Positions 15,449-27,780 of a DNA stretch of 46,877 nucleotides are shown here, in pieces; positions within the stretch are counted from its first letter, which is position 1; every line of letters begins with the position of its first letter. Both the position numbers and the translations under genes were made by a program. Under the pieces are notes generated by a model. That model had not been told where the DNA came from. It was given only the letters and a program-made list of their open reading frames with translations, and did no database searches. This stretch comes from Acidobacteriota bacterium (GTDB lineage: Bacteria > Acidobacteriota > Thermoanaerobaculia > Multivoradales > Multivoraceae), in NCBI GenBank assembly GCA_003388555.1, contig QQVD01000051.1, positions 1 to 46,877 of the forward strand. Direction: 5' to 3'.

Positions 15449-16548
15449 ATGGCAGGGGACGCACAGCACACCGAGGCTCCGGCCGCACGCGCCACGGGCG
15501 CTGGATCGAGGCCGGGAGAGCGGGTCCGCATCGGGCTGATGGGCTTCGGCCGCGTCGGCCGCAGCCTGCTGCGCGTGCTGCGGGGTCATCCGCGGCTCGA
15601 GGTCGTCGCCATCGCCGATCCCGGCGAGGCCGAGGCGCTCGAGTACCTCCTGCGCTTCGACACCCTGCTCGGCCGCTTCCCCGAGGAGATCGGGCGCACC
15701 GAGGACCACCTGGTGGTGGGAGGGCGACCGATCGCGTTCCTCACCGGTCGCCCGGGCACTGAATCCGACCCCGACTGGCGCGAGCTCGGCGTCGACTGCG
15801 TGGTCGAGGCGACCGGGCGACCCGGCGTCGGGCGCAGCGAGCTCGAGGGCCATCTCGCGCGCGGCGCCGCGCGGGTGGTGCTCTGCGTGCCACCCGCCGA
15901 GCCGCCGGATCGCACCGTGCTGATGGGGGTCAACGACGACGCTCTGCGCGCGAGCGACCGCATCGTCTCGAACGGCTCGTGCACCGCGCACGCCGCGGCG
16001 CCGATCCTGGCGATGCTCGATGAGGCCTTCGGCGTCGAGCGGGTGTTCCTCAACTCGGTGCACGCCTACACCAACGAGCAGCGCCTCGCCGACGTGCCGG
16101 CCGAGGAGCCGCGGCGCGGCCGCGCCGCCTCGGAGAACATCATCCCGCAGCAGGCGGGCACCGCGGCGGTGCTCGAGGCGGCGCTTCCGGACCTCGCCGG
16201 CAAGGTGATCGCCAGCGCCATGAACGTGCCGGTGCCCAACGGCTCGGTCGTCGACATGGTCTGCTGGCACCGCGAGCCGGTGTCGGTGGAGCTGATCAAC
16301 GAGGTGGTCCGCACCGCCGCCAGCACCGAGCGTTGGAAGCGCACCGTCGCCTACCAGAGCGAGCCGATCGTCTCCAGCGACGTGCTGCGCAGTCCCTGCC
16401 CGTCGACCTTCGACGCCGAGGCGACGATGGCGATGGACGGGCGGATCTCCAAGACCCTGGCCTGGTTCGACAACGGCTGGGGCTACGTGCACCGCGCGGT
16501 CGAGCTGATCGAGCGTCTCGCCGCTCTCGACGCCGAGGAGGCGGCCCG

Positions 16549-16552
<4 letters not shown>
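15449..16552 (+). CDS. Divergent GAPDH-family dehydrogenase
   Basis: A 367-aa protein with the GAPDH fold (VRIGLMGFGRVGRSLLR), catalytic Cys178 (SNGSC) and His205 (VHAYTNEQ). Other active-site positions differ from phosphorylating GAPDH. SCTTNCLAP becomes SCTAHAAAP. The Arg that binds substrate phosphate (VRVP in the neighbour, Arg240) is Asn259. The DNEWGY motif reads DNGWGY. It also has a 25-residue N-terminal extension. Substrate range or function has probably shifted (another aldehyde, or a regulatory role). Its stop overlaps the ATG of the canonical gap gene, so both are made together. Confidence 0.85.
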
Positions 16553-17574
<1,022 letters not shown>

Positions 17575-17688
17575 GCAGACCGGGCCGGTGCCTCTCGCCT
17601 CGCGTCCGCGCCGAGGGCCCGCGGCCCGCTCCACCGGCGCCGCGACCTGCTCTCCGCGGCGTCGCCAAAGGGCTTCGCGGGCTCGGTC

Positions 17689-17694
17689 TATACT
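17689..17694 (+). promoter_or_regulatory. Putative -10 (TATACT) for pyk
   Basis: The best -10 match in the window. It ends 9 nt before the ATG at 17704, predicting a transcript with almost no 5' UTR. No ribosome-binding site is visible between it and the ATG. Confidence 0.5.
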
Positions 17695-17703
17695 GCCGCT
17701 CCT

Positions 17704-19233
17704 ATGCAGCGCCGGGCCAAGATCGTCGCCACCATCGGTCCTTCGAGCGCCGACCGCGACACCCTGCGCAGCCTGCTCGACGCCGGTGTCGACGTCTGCC
17801 GACTGAACCTCTCGCACGGCAGCCGGGACGATCACCGCAGTCTCTTCGAGCGCATCCGCGAGGTCAGTGAGGAGGACGGCCGCTTCGTCGCCGTCCTGAT
17901 GGACCTGATGGGTCCGCGCTACCGGCTCGGCGAGGTGCGCGAGGGGCGCAGCCTCGAGGTCGACGAGGTGGTCAGCCTGGGGATCGGCGACGGGGTCGAC
18001 CTGCAGGTCACCGATCGCCAGATCGTCGAGGCGCTCGAGCCCGGACACCGCATCCTGATCGACAACGGGCTGGTCGAGGCGCGGGTGGTCTCGCGCCGCG
18101 CCGGCAAGGTGCGGGCGAAGATCACCTTCGGTGGTCCGGTGTCGACCCGCAAGGGCCTCAACCTGCCCGACTCCGACCTGCCGTTCGAGATCTCGCGCAA
18201 GGATCGCGAGGACATCAAGCTGGCGGTCGAGCTCGGCGCCGACTACCTGGCGGCGAGCTACGTCGGCGAGGCGCGCGACGTCAACGCCATCCGCCGCGTC
18301 GTGCGCCAGGCGGGAGGCACCGTGCCGATCGTGGCCAAGATCGAGCGCCGGCGCGCCATCGACCACCTCGAGGAGATCATCGAATCGGCCGACGCGGTGA
18401 TGGTGGCGCGCGGCGATCTCGGCGTCGAGGTGGAGACCTCCGAGGTGCCGATCCTGCAGAAGCGGATGATCGACGTCAGCTGGCGCCTGGGCCGCCCGGT
18501 GATCGTCGCCACCCAGATGCTCGAGTCGATGATGGAGCACCCGAGACCGACCCGCGCCGAGGCCTCCGACGTCGCCAACGCGGTGTTCGACGGCGCCGAC
18601 GCGGTGATGCTCTCCGGCGAGACCGCGGCGGGGAACTACCCGGTGGAGGTCGTGCAGACCATGGACCGCATCGTGCGCGAGGCGGAGCGGCACGTGCACC
18701 AGGCGATCCACCGCGGGCCGGGCGGCGTCGGATCGACCACCTCGGCGAGCGCCGCGCACCGCCTCAGCGAGGGGCTCTTCGACCTCGAGCCGCCGGCGCG
18801 GCCCGGCATGCTCGAGATCCCCGAGACGATCACCTGGGCGGCGGTGGTCAGCGCTCGCCGTCTGGGAGCCAAGTTCATCGTCGTGCTGACCAAGGGCGGC
18901 TACACCGCGAGGATGCTCGCCTGCCGACGGCCCTCGACGCCGGTCATCGCACTCACCCAGAGCGCCCGTGCCGGCCGCGCCCTGCAACTGGTATGGGGGC
19001 TGCGGCCGCTGCACATGCAGGGCGACGTCTACCACCACGACGAGGTGGTCGGTCTGGTCGACCGCCACCTGCTGGCGGCGGGCCTGGTCGAGCCCGGCGA
19101 CGAGATCGCCATCCTGATGGGCGACCCGATCCAGGGCCGCCCACCGACCAATCTGCTGCGCCTGCACCGCGTCGTCGACAGCCGGGCCGATTCCGGGAAT
19201 GCCGGCGAGGCGCCGCAGGGGAAGGCATCGTGA
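17704..19233 (+). CDS. pyk: Pyruvate kinase
   Basis: A 509-aa enzyme converting phosphoenolpyruvate and ADP to pyruvate and ATP. RLNLSHGS (substrate/K+ site), IVAKIERRRAI (catalytic Lys and Glu), VMVARGDLGVE (Mg2+-binding Asp) and ATQMLESM are intact. The usual DTKGPEIR is DLMGPRYRLG, an uncommon change at the nucleotide-side loop. The region around residues 330-375 is variable, and the C-terminal allosteric domain is present. The stop overlaps the next gene's GTG start (GTGA). Confidence 0.94.
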   Translation: MQRRAKIVATIGPSSADRDTLRSLLDAGVDVCRLNLSHGSRDDHRSLFERIREVSEEDGRFVAVLMDLMGPRYRLGEVREGRSLEVDEVVSLGIGDGVDLQVTDRQIVEALEPGHRILIDNGLVEARVVSRRAGKVRAKITFGGPVSTRKGLNLPDSDLPFEISRKDREDIKLAVELGADYLAASYVGEARDVNAIRRVVRQAGGTVPIVAKIERRRAIDHLEEIIESADAVMVARGDLGVEVETSEVPILQKRMIDVSWRLGRPVIVATQMLESMMEHPRPTRAEASDVANAVFDGADAVMLSGETAAGNYPVEVVQTMDRIVREAERHVHQAIHRGPGGVGSTTSASAAHRLSEGLFDLEPPARPGMLEIPETITWAAVVSARRLGAKFIVVLTKGGYTARMLACRRPSTPVIALTQSARAGRALQLVWGLRPLHMQGDVYHHDEVVGLVDRHLLAAGLVEPGDEIAILMGDPIQGRPPTNLLRLHRVVDSRADSGNAGEAPQGKAS

Positions 19234-20417
19234 GCGGTGGGCCGGGCGAAGTCGTCGTCTCGATCGACGAGGACTACGGCTTCCTGCGCCAGCCGGTGCG
19301 CCGCATCTGCGAACGCTTCCCGGGCGAGTACTGGCGCGCTCTCGACGCCGAGGGTCGCTACCCGAGCGAGTTCGTCGACGCGCTCACCGAGCACGAGTAC
19401 CTGGCGGCGTTGATCCCGGAGGAGTACGGCGGCGCCGGGCTGCCGCTACGCGCCGGGGTGGCGATCCTCGAGACGATCCACGAGAGCGGCTGCAACGCCG
19501 CCGCCTGCCACGCCCAGATGTACACCATGGGCACTCTGCTGCGCCACGGCAGCGAGGAACAGAAGCGCCAGTACCTGCCGCGCATCGCGCGCGGCGAGCT
19601 GCGGCTGCAGGCCTTCGGGGTCACCGAGCCGACCACCGGCAGCGACACGCTGCGGCTCAAGACCCAGGCGGTGCGCGACGGCGACGAGTACGTCATCAAC
19701 GGCCAGAAGATCTGGACGTCGCGGGCGCTGTACTCGGACCTGATGATCCTGCTGGTGCGCACCACCGCGCTCGAGCAGGTCGAGAAGCGTTCGCACGGCC
19801 TGTCGGTCTTCCTCGTCGACCTGCGCGCGGCGCGCGAGCGCGGCGGTCTCGAGATCCGCCCGATCGAGACGATGATCAACCACAACACCACCGAGATCTT
19901 CTTCACCGATCTGCGCGTGCCGGCGAGCTCGCTGATCGGCGAGGAGGGCAGGGGCTTCCGCTACATCCTCGACGGCATGAACGCGGAGCGCATCCTGCTC
20001 TCGGGGGAGGCGCTCGGCGACGCCCGCTACTTCCTGCGCCGCGCCACCGAGTACGCCAAGCAGCGCGAGGTGTTCGGCCGCCCGATCGGCCAGAACCAGG
20101 GCATCGCTTTCCCCCTCGCGCGCTGCTGGGCGCAGACCCAGGCGGCCGACATGATGGTGCGCAAGGCGGCCGGCCTGTTCGACGCCCACCGCGAGTGCGG
20201 CGCCGAGGCCAACAGCGCCAAGCTGCTGGCGTCGGAGGCCGCCTGGGCCGCCGGCGATGCGTGCTTCCAGACCTTCGGCGGCTTCGCCTTCGCCACCGAG
20301 TACGACATCGAGCGCAAGTGGCGCGAGTGCCGACTGTTCCAGACCGCGCCGATCTCCTCGAACATGGTGCTGGCCTTCATCGCCCAGAACGTGCTCGGAC
20401 TGCCGCGCTCGTACTGA
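19230..20417 (+). CDS. Acyl-CoA dehydrogenase family protein
   Basis: A 395-aa flavoprotein that introduces a 2,3 double bond into an acyl-CoA. The start is GTG 19230, preceded by AGGGGAAGG and overlapping the pyk stop. FAD/acyl signatures are present: QAFGVTEPTTGSDT, FINGQKIWTS-like YVINGQKIWTS, FGRPIGQNQGIAFPLA, and a C-terminus FQTFGGFAFATEYDIERKWRE. The C-terminal YEGT-type catalytic Glu is replaced by TAPISSNM, as in a known subgroup ending VLGLPRSY, so the base must lie elsewhere. Coupling to pyk is odd and may be positional rather than functional. Confidence 0.9.
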   Translation: MSGGPGEVVVSIDEDYGFLRQPVRRICERFPGEYWRALDAEGRYPSEFVDALTEHEYLAALIPEEYGGAGLPLRAGVAILETIHESGCNAAACHAQMYTMGTLLRHGSEEQKRQYLPRIARGELRLQAFGVTEPTTGSDTLRLKTQAVRDGDEYVINGQKIWTSRALYSDLMILLVRTTALEQVEKRSHGLSVFLVDLRAARERGGLEIRPIETMINHNTTEIFFTDLRVPASSLIGEEGRGFRYILDGMNAERILLSGEALGDARYFLRRATEYAKQREVFGRPIGQNQGIAFPLARCWAQTQAADMMVRKAAGLFDAHRECGAEANSAKLLASEAAWAAGDACFQTFGGFAFATEYDIERKWRECRLFQTAPISSNMVLAFIAQNVLGLPRSY

Positions 20418-20452
20418 TGCCGGGCCCTGATCGAGACCCGGGTGGGACGGGG

Positions 20453-20458
20453 TAGGCT
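20453..20458 (+). promoter_or_regulatory. Putative -10 (TAGGCT) for the KAS-ACP-acyltransferase operon
   Basis: The hexamer ends 6 nt before ATG 20465, so transcription would start at the ATG itself. The same hexamer in the same GGTAGGCTG context occurs at 45248-45253. Confidence 0.4.
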
Positions 20459-20464
20459 GGCGCG

Positions 20465-21730
20465 ATGAGTGCACGGGGCAGAACCTCGCGCCGTGTGGTG
20501 GTCACCGGCATGGGGATCGCGAGCGCGATCGGCATCGGCGAGGACGAGGTGTGGGCCAACCTGCTCGCCGGCCGCACCGGGATCGACGAGATCCGCGCGA
20601 TCGACACCAGCGACCACAAGGTCAAGCTAGGCGCCGAGGTCGATTCGGAGGCGCTGCACGCGCGTCTCAAGGAGCTGCGCCTGCGCCCGGTCGACCGTGC
20701 CCACGACCTCGCCATGGTCGCCGGAGCCGACGCCCTGCGCCAGGCCGGCGTGGTCGGTGAACCACCGTACGAGCCGCTGCCGATCGCGGTGATCTTCGGT
20801 ACCGGTGAAGGCAGCGCCGAGAGTCACTGGAACGGCTTCTCGGCCTTCTTCGAGAAGGGCGTCAAGGGGCTGCGGCCGACCACGGTGCCGCGTTGCATGT
20901 ACAACGCCATCTCCTCCGGCCTGTCGATCCACTTCCGCCTCGAAGGCGCCAACTACGTCGTCGTCTCGGCCTGCACCTCGGCGACCAACGCGATCGGCGC
21001 CGCCTTCCGACAGGTGCGCGACGGCTACGCCGACGCGGTGCTCTGCGGCGGCTCGGACGGTTTCTTCGACCCGTTCTTCTACGGCGTCTGGAACAACCTG
21101 GGAGTGCTCTCGCCCGATCCGGATCCGCGCACCGCTTGCCGACCCTTCGACGCCGCCCGCCAGGGCACGATCCTCGGCGAGGGGGCCGCGGCGCTGCTGC
21201 TCGAGAGCGCCGAGCACGCCGCGCGCCGCGGCGCCACGGTGCGTGGTGAGGTGCGCGGCTACGGCGAGAGCTCCGACGCCAGCCACCGCACCCAGCCGAG
21301 CGCCGACGGCCAGGCTCGTGCCATGCGGGCGGCGCTCGACGACGCCGGCATTACCGCCGCGGACCTCGCCGCGATCAGCGCTCACGGCACCGCCACCCAC
21401 GCCAACGACGTCACCGAGGCGGCCTCGATCCGCGAAGTGCTCGGGGATGCCGTGGGCTCGGTGCCGGTTGTGGCGCAGAAGTCCTACTTCGGCCATACTC
21501 TCGGCGCTTCGGGCGCCCTCGAGACGGTGACCGCGTTGCTCGGCCTCGAGCACGGCGTGCTGCCTCCCAACCCGAACCTGGAGACGCCCGATCCGGAGTG
21601 CGATGTGCGCCTGGTGGGGCGCGAAGCCGAGCCGCTGCGCGGCGACTTCGTGATGAAGAACAGCTTCGGCTTCGGCGGCGGCAACGGCGTCCTGATCCTC
21701 GCCCGCGCCGGCGCTCCCGATCGTTCCTGA
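20465..21730 (+). CDS. Beta-ketoacyl-ACP synthase II family (FabF-like)
   Basis: A 421-aa condensing enzyme with the full Cys-His-His triad: Cys170 (SACTSATNAIG), His307 (SAHGTATHANDVTEA) and His344 (KSYFGHTLGASG). It elongates an acyl chain held on ACP. As an ACP and an LpxL-type acyltransferase follow directly, it is probably a dedicated synthase for a special acyl group rather than the housekeeping FabF. Some features (PTTVPRCMYNAISSGLSIHF) recall KAS enzymes of specialised lipid or polyene clusters. No start-codon ribosome-binding site is visible. Confidence 0.92.
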   Translation: MSARGRTSRRVVVTGMGIASAIGIGEDEVWANLLAGRTGIDEIRAIDTSDHKVKLGAEVDSEALHARLKELRLRPVDRAHDLAMVAGADALRQAGVVGEPPYEPLPIAVIFGTGEGSAESHWNGFSAFFEKGVKGLRPTTVPRCMYNAISSGLSIHFRLEGANYVVVSACTSATNAIGAAFRQVRDGYADAVLCGGSDGFFDPFFYGVWNNLGVLSPDPDPRTACRPFDAARQGTILGEGAAALLLESAEHAARRGATVRGEVRGYGESSDASHRTQPSADGQARAMRAALDDAGITAADLAAISAHGTATHANDVTEAASIREVLGDAVGSVPVVAQKSYFGHTLGASGALETVTALLGLEHGVLPPNPNLETPDPECDVRLVGREAEPLRGDFVMKNSFGFGGGNGVLILARAGAPDRS

Positions 21731-21760
21731 GATCCAACCACCCGCCAGAGCGAGAGCGCG

Positions 21761-22039
21761 ATGAGCGACAGCGCAGCGAGCGAGCCGCGTCAGCAGCGGA
21801 GCGAGACCTTCTCGCGCCTGGTCGGGCTGATGCGGGCGAGCGCCACCGAAGAGCACGACTGGGACGCGGTCGAGCCTGGCACCACCACCGAGTCGCTCGG
21901 CTTCGACTCGCTGTCGATCCTCGATCTGCTCTACGACGTCGAGCACGAGTTCGGGGTCGAGATCGAGGCCGAGGAGGTGGTCGAGGCGAAGACCCTCGGC
22001 GACGTCGTGCGGTTGCTCGAAGAGCGTGGCGCCGGCTGA
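21761..22039 (+). CDS. Acyl carrier protein
   Basis: A 92-aa acidic carrier protein with the phosphopantetheine site Ser50 in LGFDSLSILDLLYDVE. The N-terminal 15 residues are a short extension beyond a typical AcpP. It starts 30 bp after the KAS stop, with a GAGAG-type ribosome-binding site, and its end overlaps the acyltransferase gene by 14 bp. It probably carries the acyl chain built by the KAS to that acyltransferase. Confidence 0.93.
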   Translation: MSDSAASEPRQQRSETFSRLVGLMRASATEEHDWDAVEPGTTTESLGFDSLSILDLLYDVEHEFGVEIEAEEVVEAKTLGDVVRLLEERGAG

Positions 22040-23048
22040 GGCTCGGGCTGGGTTCGCGACCGGCATCCGGCACGCCGCCGAATACCGGTTGCTGCAGGCG
22101 GCCCTAGCGGGCTTCGATCGGCTGCCGATCGGCACTGCCGCAGCCCTGGCCCGTCGGCTCGGCAGGACCTGGTTCGCGCTCGATCGCCGCCGTCGGCGCG
22201 TGGCGATCTCCAATGTGCTGAGGGCGGGGTTCGCTGGCGACCAGCGCCAGGCCACCGATCTCGCGCGTCGCTCGGCGGAACACTTCGCCCTGGTGGTGCT
22301 CGAGGCGCTGCGCTCGGAGGAGATCCTCGACCGCGAGCCAGCGGAGCCGGAGGGCGGCGCGGAGCCGCAACCGGCCTGCGGCGGTGTCGAGCTGCGCATC
22401 GATCCGGCGGCGCGGGCGCTGCTCGAAGACGAGGCTCAGGGCATGGTGCAACCGGCCTGCGGCGGTGTCGAGCTGCGCATCGATCCGGCGGCGCGGGCGC
22501 TGCTCGAAGACGAGGCTCAGGGCATGGTGCTCTCGTCCGGCCACTTCGGCAACTGGGAGATCGGCGGCCAGGTGCTCTCGCGGTTCAAGCCGGTGGCGGG
22601 GATCGCCCGGCCGATGAACAACCCTCGCGTCGAGCGTCTGGTGCAGCAGCGCAAGCCGCGCTACCGCTTCCGCCCCATACCCAAGTACAGCGGCGAGCCG
22701 CGGCGGTTCCTCGAAGTCCTGCGGCAGGGCGAGGCGCTGGCGCTGCTCACCGACCAGCACGCGCGCAGCGGCGGGGTGCCTGTCGAGCTCTTCGGGCACC
22801 CGGTCTCGACCTACACCACGTCGGCGATGCTGCATCTGGTGGCACGGGTGCCGCTCTGCTTCGCGGCCTGCCGGCGTGTCGCGCCGCTGCGCTTCGAGCT
22901 CGTCGTCTCGCCGCCGATCGAGCACCGCCGTAGCGGCGACCGTCGCGCCGACGTGCAGGCGATCCTGCGCCGGCTCAACGCGATGCTCGAGGAGCAGGTG
23001 CGCCTGGCGCCCGATCAGTACGTCTGGGGCCATCGCTTCTGGCGTTGA
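22026..23048 (+). CDS. LpxL/HtrB-family lysophospholipid/lipid A acyltransferase
   Basis: A 340-aa protein of the lauroyl acyltransferase family, which transfers acyl chains from ACP to lipid A or related lipids at the inner membrane. The HX4E catalytic motif is SGHFGNWE (His173, Glu178); the VAISNVLRAGF and LLTDQHARSGGVPVELFG blocks are typical. The start is GTG 22026, inside the ACP gene. Residues 115-141 and 142-168 are an exact duplicate (27 aa, 81 bp) directly before the catalytic motif, making the protein longer than its relatives. Whether it stays active is unclear. Confidence 0.88.
   Translation: MAPAEARAGFATGIRHAAEYRLLQAALAGFDRLPIGTAAALARRLGRTWFALDRRRRRVAISNVLRAGFAGDQRQATDLARRSAEHFALVVLEALRSEEILDREPAEPEGGAEPQPACGGVELRIDPAARALLEDEAQGMVQPACGGVELRIDPAARALLEDEAQGMVLSSGHFGNWEIGGQVLSRFKPVAGIARPMNNPRVERLVQQRKPRYRFRPIPKYSGEPRRFLEVLRQGEALALLTDQHARSGGVPVELFGHPVSTYTTSAMLHLVARVPLCFAACRRVAPLRFELVVSPPIEHRRSGDRRADVQAILRRLNAMLEEQVRLAPDQYVWGHRFWR
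22368..22529 (+). repeat. Perfect 81-bp in-frame tandem duplication
   Basis: Units 22368-22448 and 22449-22529 are identical at all positions I compared. Each encodes 27 residues (QPACGGVEL...QGMV). Identity even at third codon positions points to a very recent event or an assembly artefact. Confidence 0.97.
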
Positions 23049-23089
23049 CGTCGGGGCACTCTGGGCGTTCCCGCCACGGGCCGCTGGCG

Positions 23090-23095
23090 TACACT
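23090..23095 (+). promoter_or_regulatory. Putative -10 (TACACT), leaderless transcript
   Basis: Ends 6 nt before ATG 23102, so the predicted transcript would start on the ATG. It serves the two-gene unit that follows. Confidence 0.45.
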
Positions 23096-23101
23096 GACGG
23101 C

Positions 23102-23668
23102 ATGCACCGCAGTCGGCTGATCCTCGGCCCGCCCCTCCTCGGCGGCGCCACCTCCGCTCTGCTGCTCGCCGCAACGGTCGCCTCGCCGTCCGCCGCGGCG
23201 GGCAGCGACGACGACCTGGCGACCCTGGCTCTGCGCGAGGTCGTCGCGCTGCACGAGTTCATCGCCGACTGGTCGACCGGTGCTCTGGCCGACGACGACG
23301 CGACGTACCGGCGCTTCTCCGAGGCGCTCGCCGAGGACTTCGTGCTGGTCGGGCCGGATGGTGGGCGGATGGGCTCGGCAGACGTGGTGGCGGGGTTTCG
23401 CGGCGCCCACGGCCGCTGGCGCGGTGAGAGCCTGGCACGCGTCGAGGTCCGTGGCGCGCGGGTTCGCGCGCTGGCCGAGCCGCTGGTCCTGGTCGAGTAC
23501 GAGGAGTGGCACCGGGTCGGCGAGCGCACCTCGGCGCGCCGCAGCAGCGTCCTGATGCGCCGCGACCCGTCGGCGCCCGGTGACGTCGCCTGGGTCCACC
23601 TGCACGAGACGTGGATCGCGGCGGTCGACGGCGCGGCCGACGCCAGCGAAGGCGGGGAGGGGCGGTGA
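23102..23668 (+). CDS. Exported NTF2/SnoaL-like protein (DUF4440-like), unknown role
   Basis: A 188-aa protein with a signal peptide (to about residue 33, PSAAAG). The body looks like an NTF2-fold protein: a helix (EVVALHEFIADWS), then YRRFSEALAEDFVLVGPDGG, and a beta-rich end with VHLHETW. NTF2-like exported proteins are often small-molecule binders or enzymes of unknown substrate. Family assignment is by pattern only. The stop overlaps the next gene's GTG (GTGA), so both are co-translated. Confidence 0.65.
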   Translation: MHRSRLILGPPLLGGATSALLLAATVASPSAAAGSDDDLATLALREVVALHEFIADWSTGALADDDATYRRFSEALAEDFVLVGPDGGRMGSADVVAGFRGAHGRWRGESLARVEVRGARVRALAEPLVLVEYEEWHRVGERTSARRSSVLMRRDPSAPGDVAWVHLHETWIAAVDGAADASEGGEGR

Positions 23669-24426
23669 GCCGGTCCTGGCCAGCCGAGTCGGCCTCGCGC
23701 GGCGCGCAGCGCTGGCTGGTCGCAGCAGCGTGCGGTTTCCTCCTGCTGCTCTGCTTCGGATGGATGCAGACGCTGCTGGGGTCCTACGACCTCGAGACCT
23801 TCACCACCACGCGCGGCTTCGGTCATCCGGTGCTGGCCCTCGAGTTCGTCACCGGCCCGGCGGAGGTCGACGAGATCCTCGGTGAGGGGCCGTCGCGGGC
23901 GTCGCGGCGCGCCGATCTGGTCGCCGTGCAGCGCGCCGACGTCTGGTTCCCCGTCTTCTACGGCGCCTTCCTCTTCGCGGTGGCCTGGGCGTTGCGCCGC
24001 GAGGGAGGAGGCAGGGTCTCGGTGCTGGCCCTGGCCTGCGCGGTGCTCGCGGTGGTGGCCGACTACGGCGAGAACGCACTGATCGCCACCCTGCTCGAGG
24101 CCGCCGAGGGAGCCGTCTCGGAGCTGGCCGCGGACTCGCCGGTCTACCTAGGTCTGGCCGTCGCGGCGCGACTGAAGTTCGGCCTGCTCGGCCTCTACGG
24201 GGTCTTGGTCGCCGTGGCGCTGCGCCGCCACGGGATGCTCGGCCGCTTCGCGGCGCTCGCCGGCCAGGCGAGCTTCCTGGCCATGGCGGCGGCGATCGTC
24301 TTCCCGGCCCGCGTGCTCGAGCCGGCGAGCGCGGTGCTCGGGCTCTTCTGGTTCGCGCTGCTGCTGTTGGCAGTGCGCGAGGCGGTGCGAGCGCAGCGGC
24401 AGCAGAGCGAGGCGCAGAGCGGCTGA
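23665..24426 (+). CDS. Multi-span membrane protein of unknown function
   Basis: A 253-aa protein with about six predicted membrane helices. The start is GTG 23665, after GGGGAGGGG. A polar D-Y-G-E-N motif sits at the end of the third helix (VLAVVADYGENALIATLL), a place where charged residues in a membrane usually mean function. I do not recognise a named family. It is coupled to the exported NTF2-like protein by a 4-bp overlap, so the two may act together at the membrane. Confidence 0.7.
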   Translation: MSRSWPAESASRGAQRWLVAAACGFLLLLCFGWMQTLLGSYDLETFTTTRGFGHPVLALEFVTGPAEVDEILGEGPSRASRRADLVAVQRADVWFPVFYGAFLFAVAWALRREGGGRVSVLALACAVLAVVADYGENALIATLLEAAEGAVSELAADSPVYLGLAVAARLKFGLLGLYGVLVAVALRRHGMLGRFAALAGQASFLAMAAAIVFPARVLEPASAVLGLFWFALLLLAVREAVRAQRQQSEAQSG

Positions 24427-24436
24427 GCAGCGCGCC

Positions 24437-24469
24437 ACGCGACCGGTCGCGGCAGCGAACCGGTCGCGT
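24437..24469. terminator. Perfect 11-bp inverted repeat between convergent genes
   Basis: ACGCGACCGGT, 11-nt loop, ACCGGTCGCGT. It lies in the 64-bp gap between the plus-strand membrane-protein gene and the minus-strand CoxM-like gene, and could end transcription from both sides. Confidence 0.6.
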
Positions 24470-24490
24470 CGGCAGCTCCGGCGAAGCCGA

Positions 24491-25357
24491 TCAGGCGCGG
24501 TCGCGTGCCGCCTTCAGGGCGCGCTTGGCGTAGACCTTCGCCAGGTGGGCGCGGTACTCGCCGCTGGCGTAGACGTCGGCGAGGGGATCCTCTGCCGTGA
24601 GCGCGGCCACGGCGGCATTGATCGTCGCGTCGTCGGCCGCGGTGCCGGCGATCTTGGCGGCCACCGCGCTGCCGTCGAGGGGGGTGGCGCAGACGCCGTT
24701 GAGGTAGATCGAGGCGGCGGTGCACTCGCCGCCCCGCATCGAGACCGCCGCCGCGGCGCCGACCACCGCGTAGCCCGACGCCGGGTGCTCGAACTTCAGG
24801 TAGGCCTGGCCGGTGCCCTCGCCGCGCACCGGTACCTCGACGCCGGTGACCAGCTCGTCCATGCCGAGATCGGTGGTCAGCAGGTCGACGAAGAAGGCGC
24901 TCGCCGGCACGGTGCGGGTGCCAGAAGGTCCCTGCAGGTGCACGGTCGCCCCGGCGGCGAGCAGCGCCGCCGGCAGGTCGGAGGCGGGGTCGGCGTGGGC
25001 GATGTTGCCGCCGATCGTGCCGCGATGCCGCACCTGGGCGTCGCCGATCGCGGCGGCGGCCTCGGCGATCACCGGGGCGTGCTCGCGCAGCTCGGCCGAC
25101 GCGGCCAGCTCGGCGTGGGTGGTGAGGGCGCCGATCTGCAGCGTGTCGCCGTCGTCGCCCGAGATCCGCCGCACGCCGCGCAGGCCGTCGATGCGGCCGA
25201 TGTCGATCACCGTCGTAGGCTGGGCGAGGCGCAGCTTCATCATCGGGATCAGGCTGTGCCCTCCGGCGAGCAGCTTGGCGTCCTCGTGCTGCGAGAGCAG
25301 CTGCAGCGCCTCCTCGATCGAGTGGGCGCGCACGTAGTCGAACTTGGCGGGATACAT
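24491..25357 (-). CDS. FAD-binding medium subunit, xanthine dehydrogenase/CoxM family
   Basis: A 288-aa FAD subunit. The motifs [13 protein letters not shown] (about residues 31-43) and [16 protein letters not shown] (about 114-129) bind FAD, which passes electrons from the Fe-S subunit onward. TAGGAG precedes the ATG. It is the last gene of the minus-strand operon, 52 bp after the large subunit, so the order of transcription is CoxG-like, S, L, M. Confidence 0.93.
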   Translation of the reverse strand: MYPAKFDYVRAHSIEEALQLLSQHEDAKLLAGGHSLIPMMKLRLAQPTTVIDIGRIDGLRGVRRISGDDGDTLQIGALTTHAELAASAELREHAPVIAEAAAAIGDAQVRHRGTIGGNIAHADPASDLPAALLAAGATVHLQGPSGTRTVPASAFFVDLLTTDLGMDELVTGVEVPVRGEGTGQAYLKFEHPASGYAVVGAAAAVSMRGGECTAASIYLNGVCATPLDGSAVAAKIAGTAADDATINAAVAALTAEDPLADVYASGEYRAHLAKVYAKRALKAARDRA

Positions 25358-25409
25358 CGTCGGCGACTCCTAAGGGGATCTGGGCTGCTGGTCTCGGGCG
25401 AGGTCTGTC

Positions 25410-27755
<2,346 letters not shown>

Positions 27756-27780
27756 CGCGTGCCCTCCTTGCGCTTTCCGC

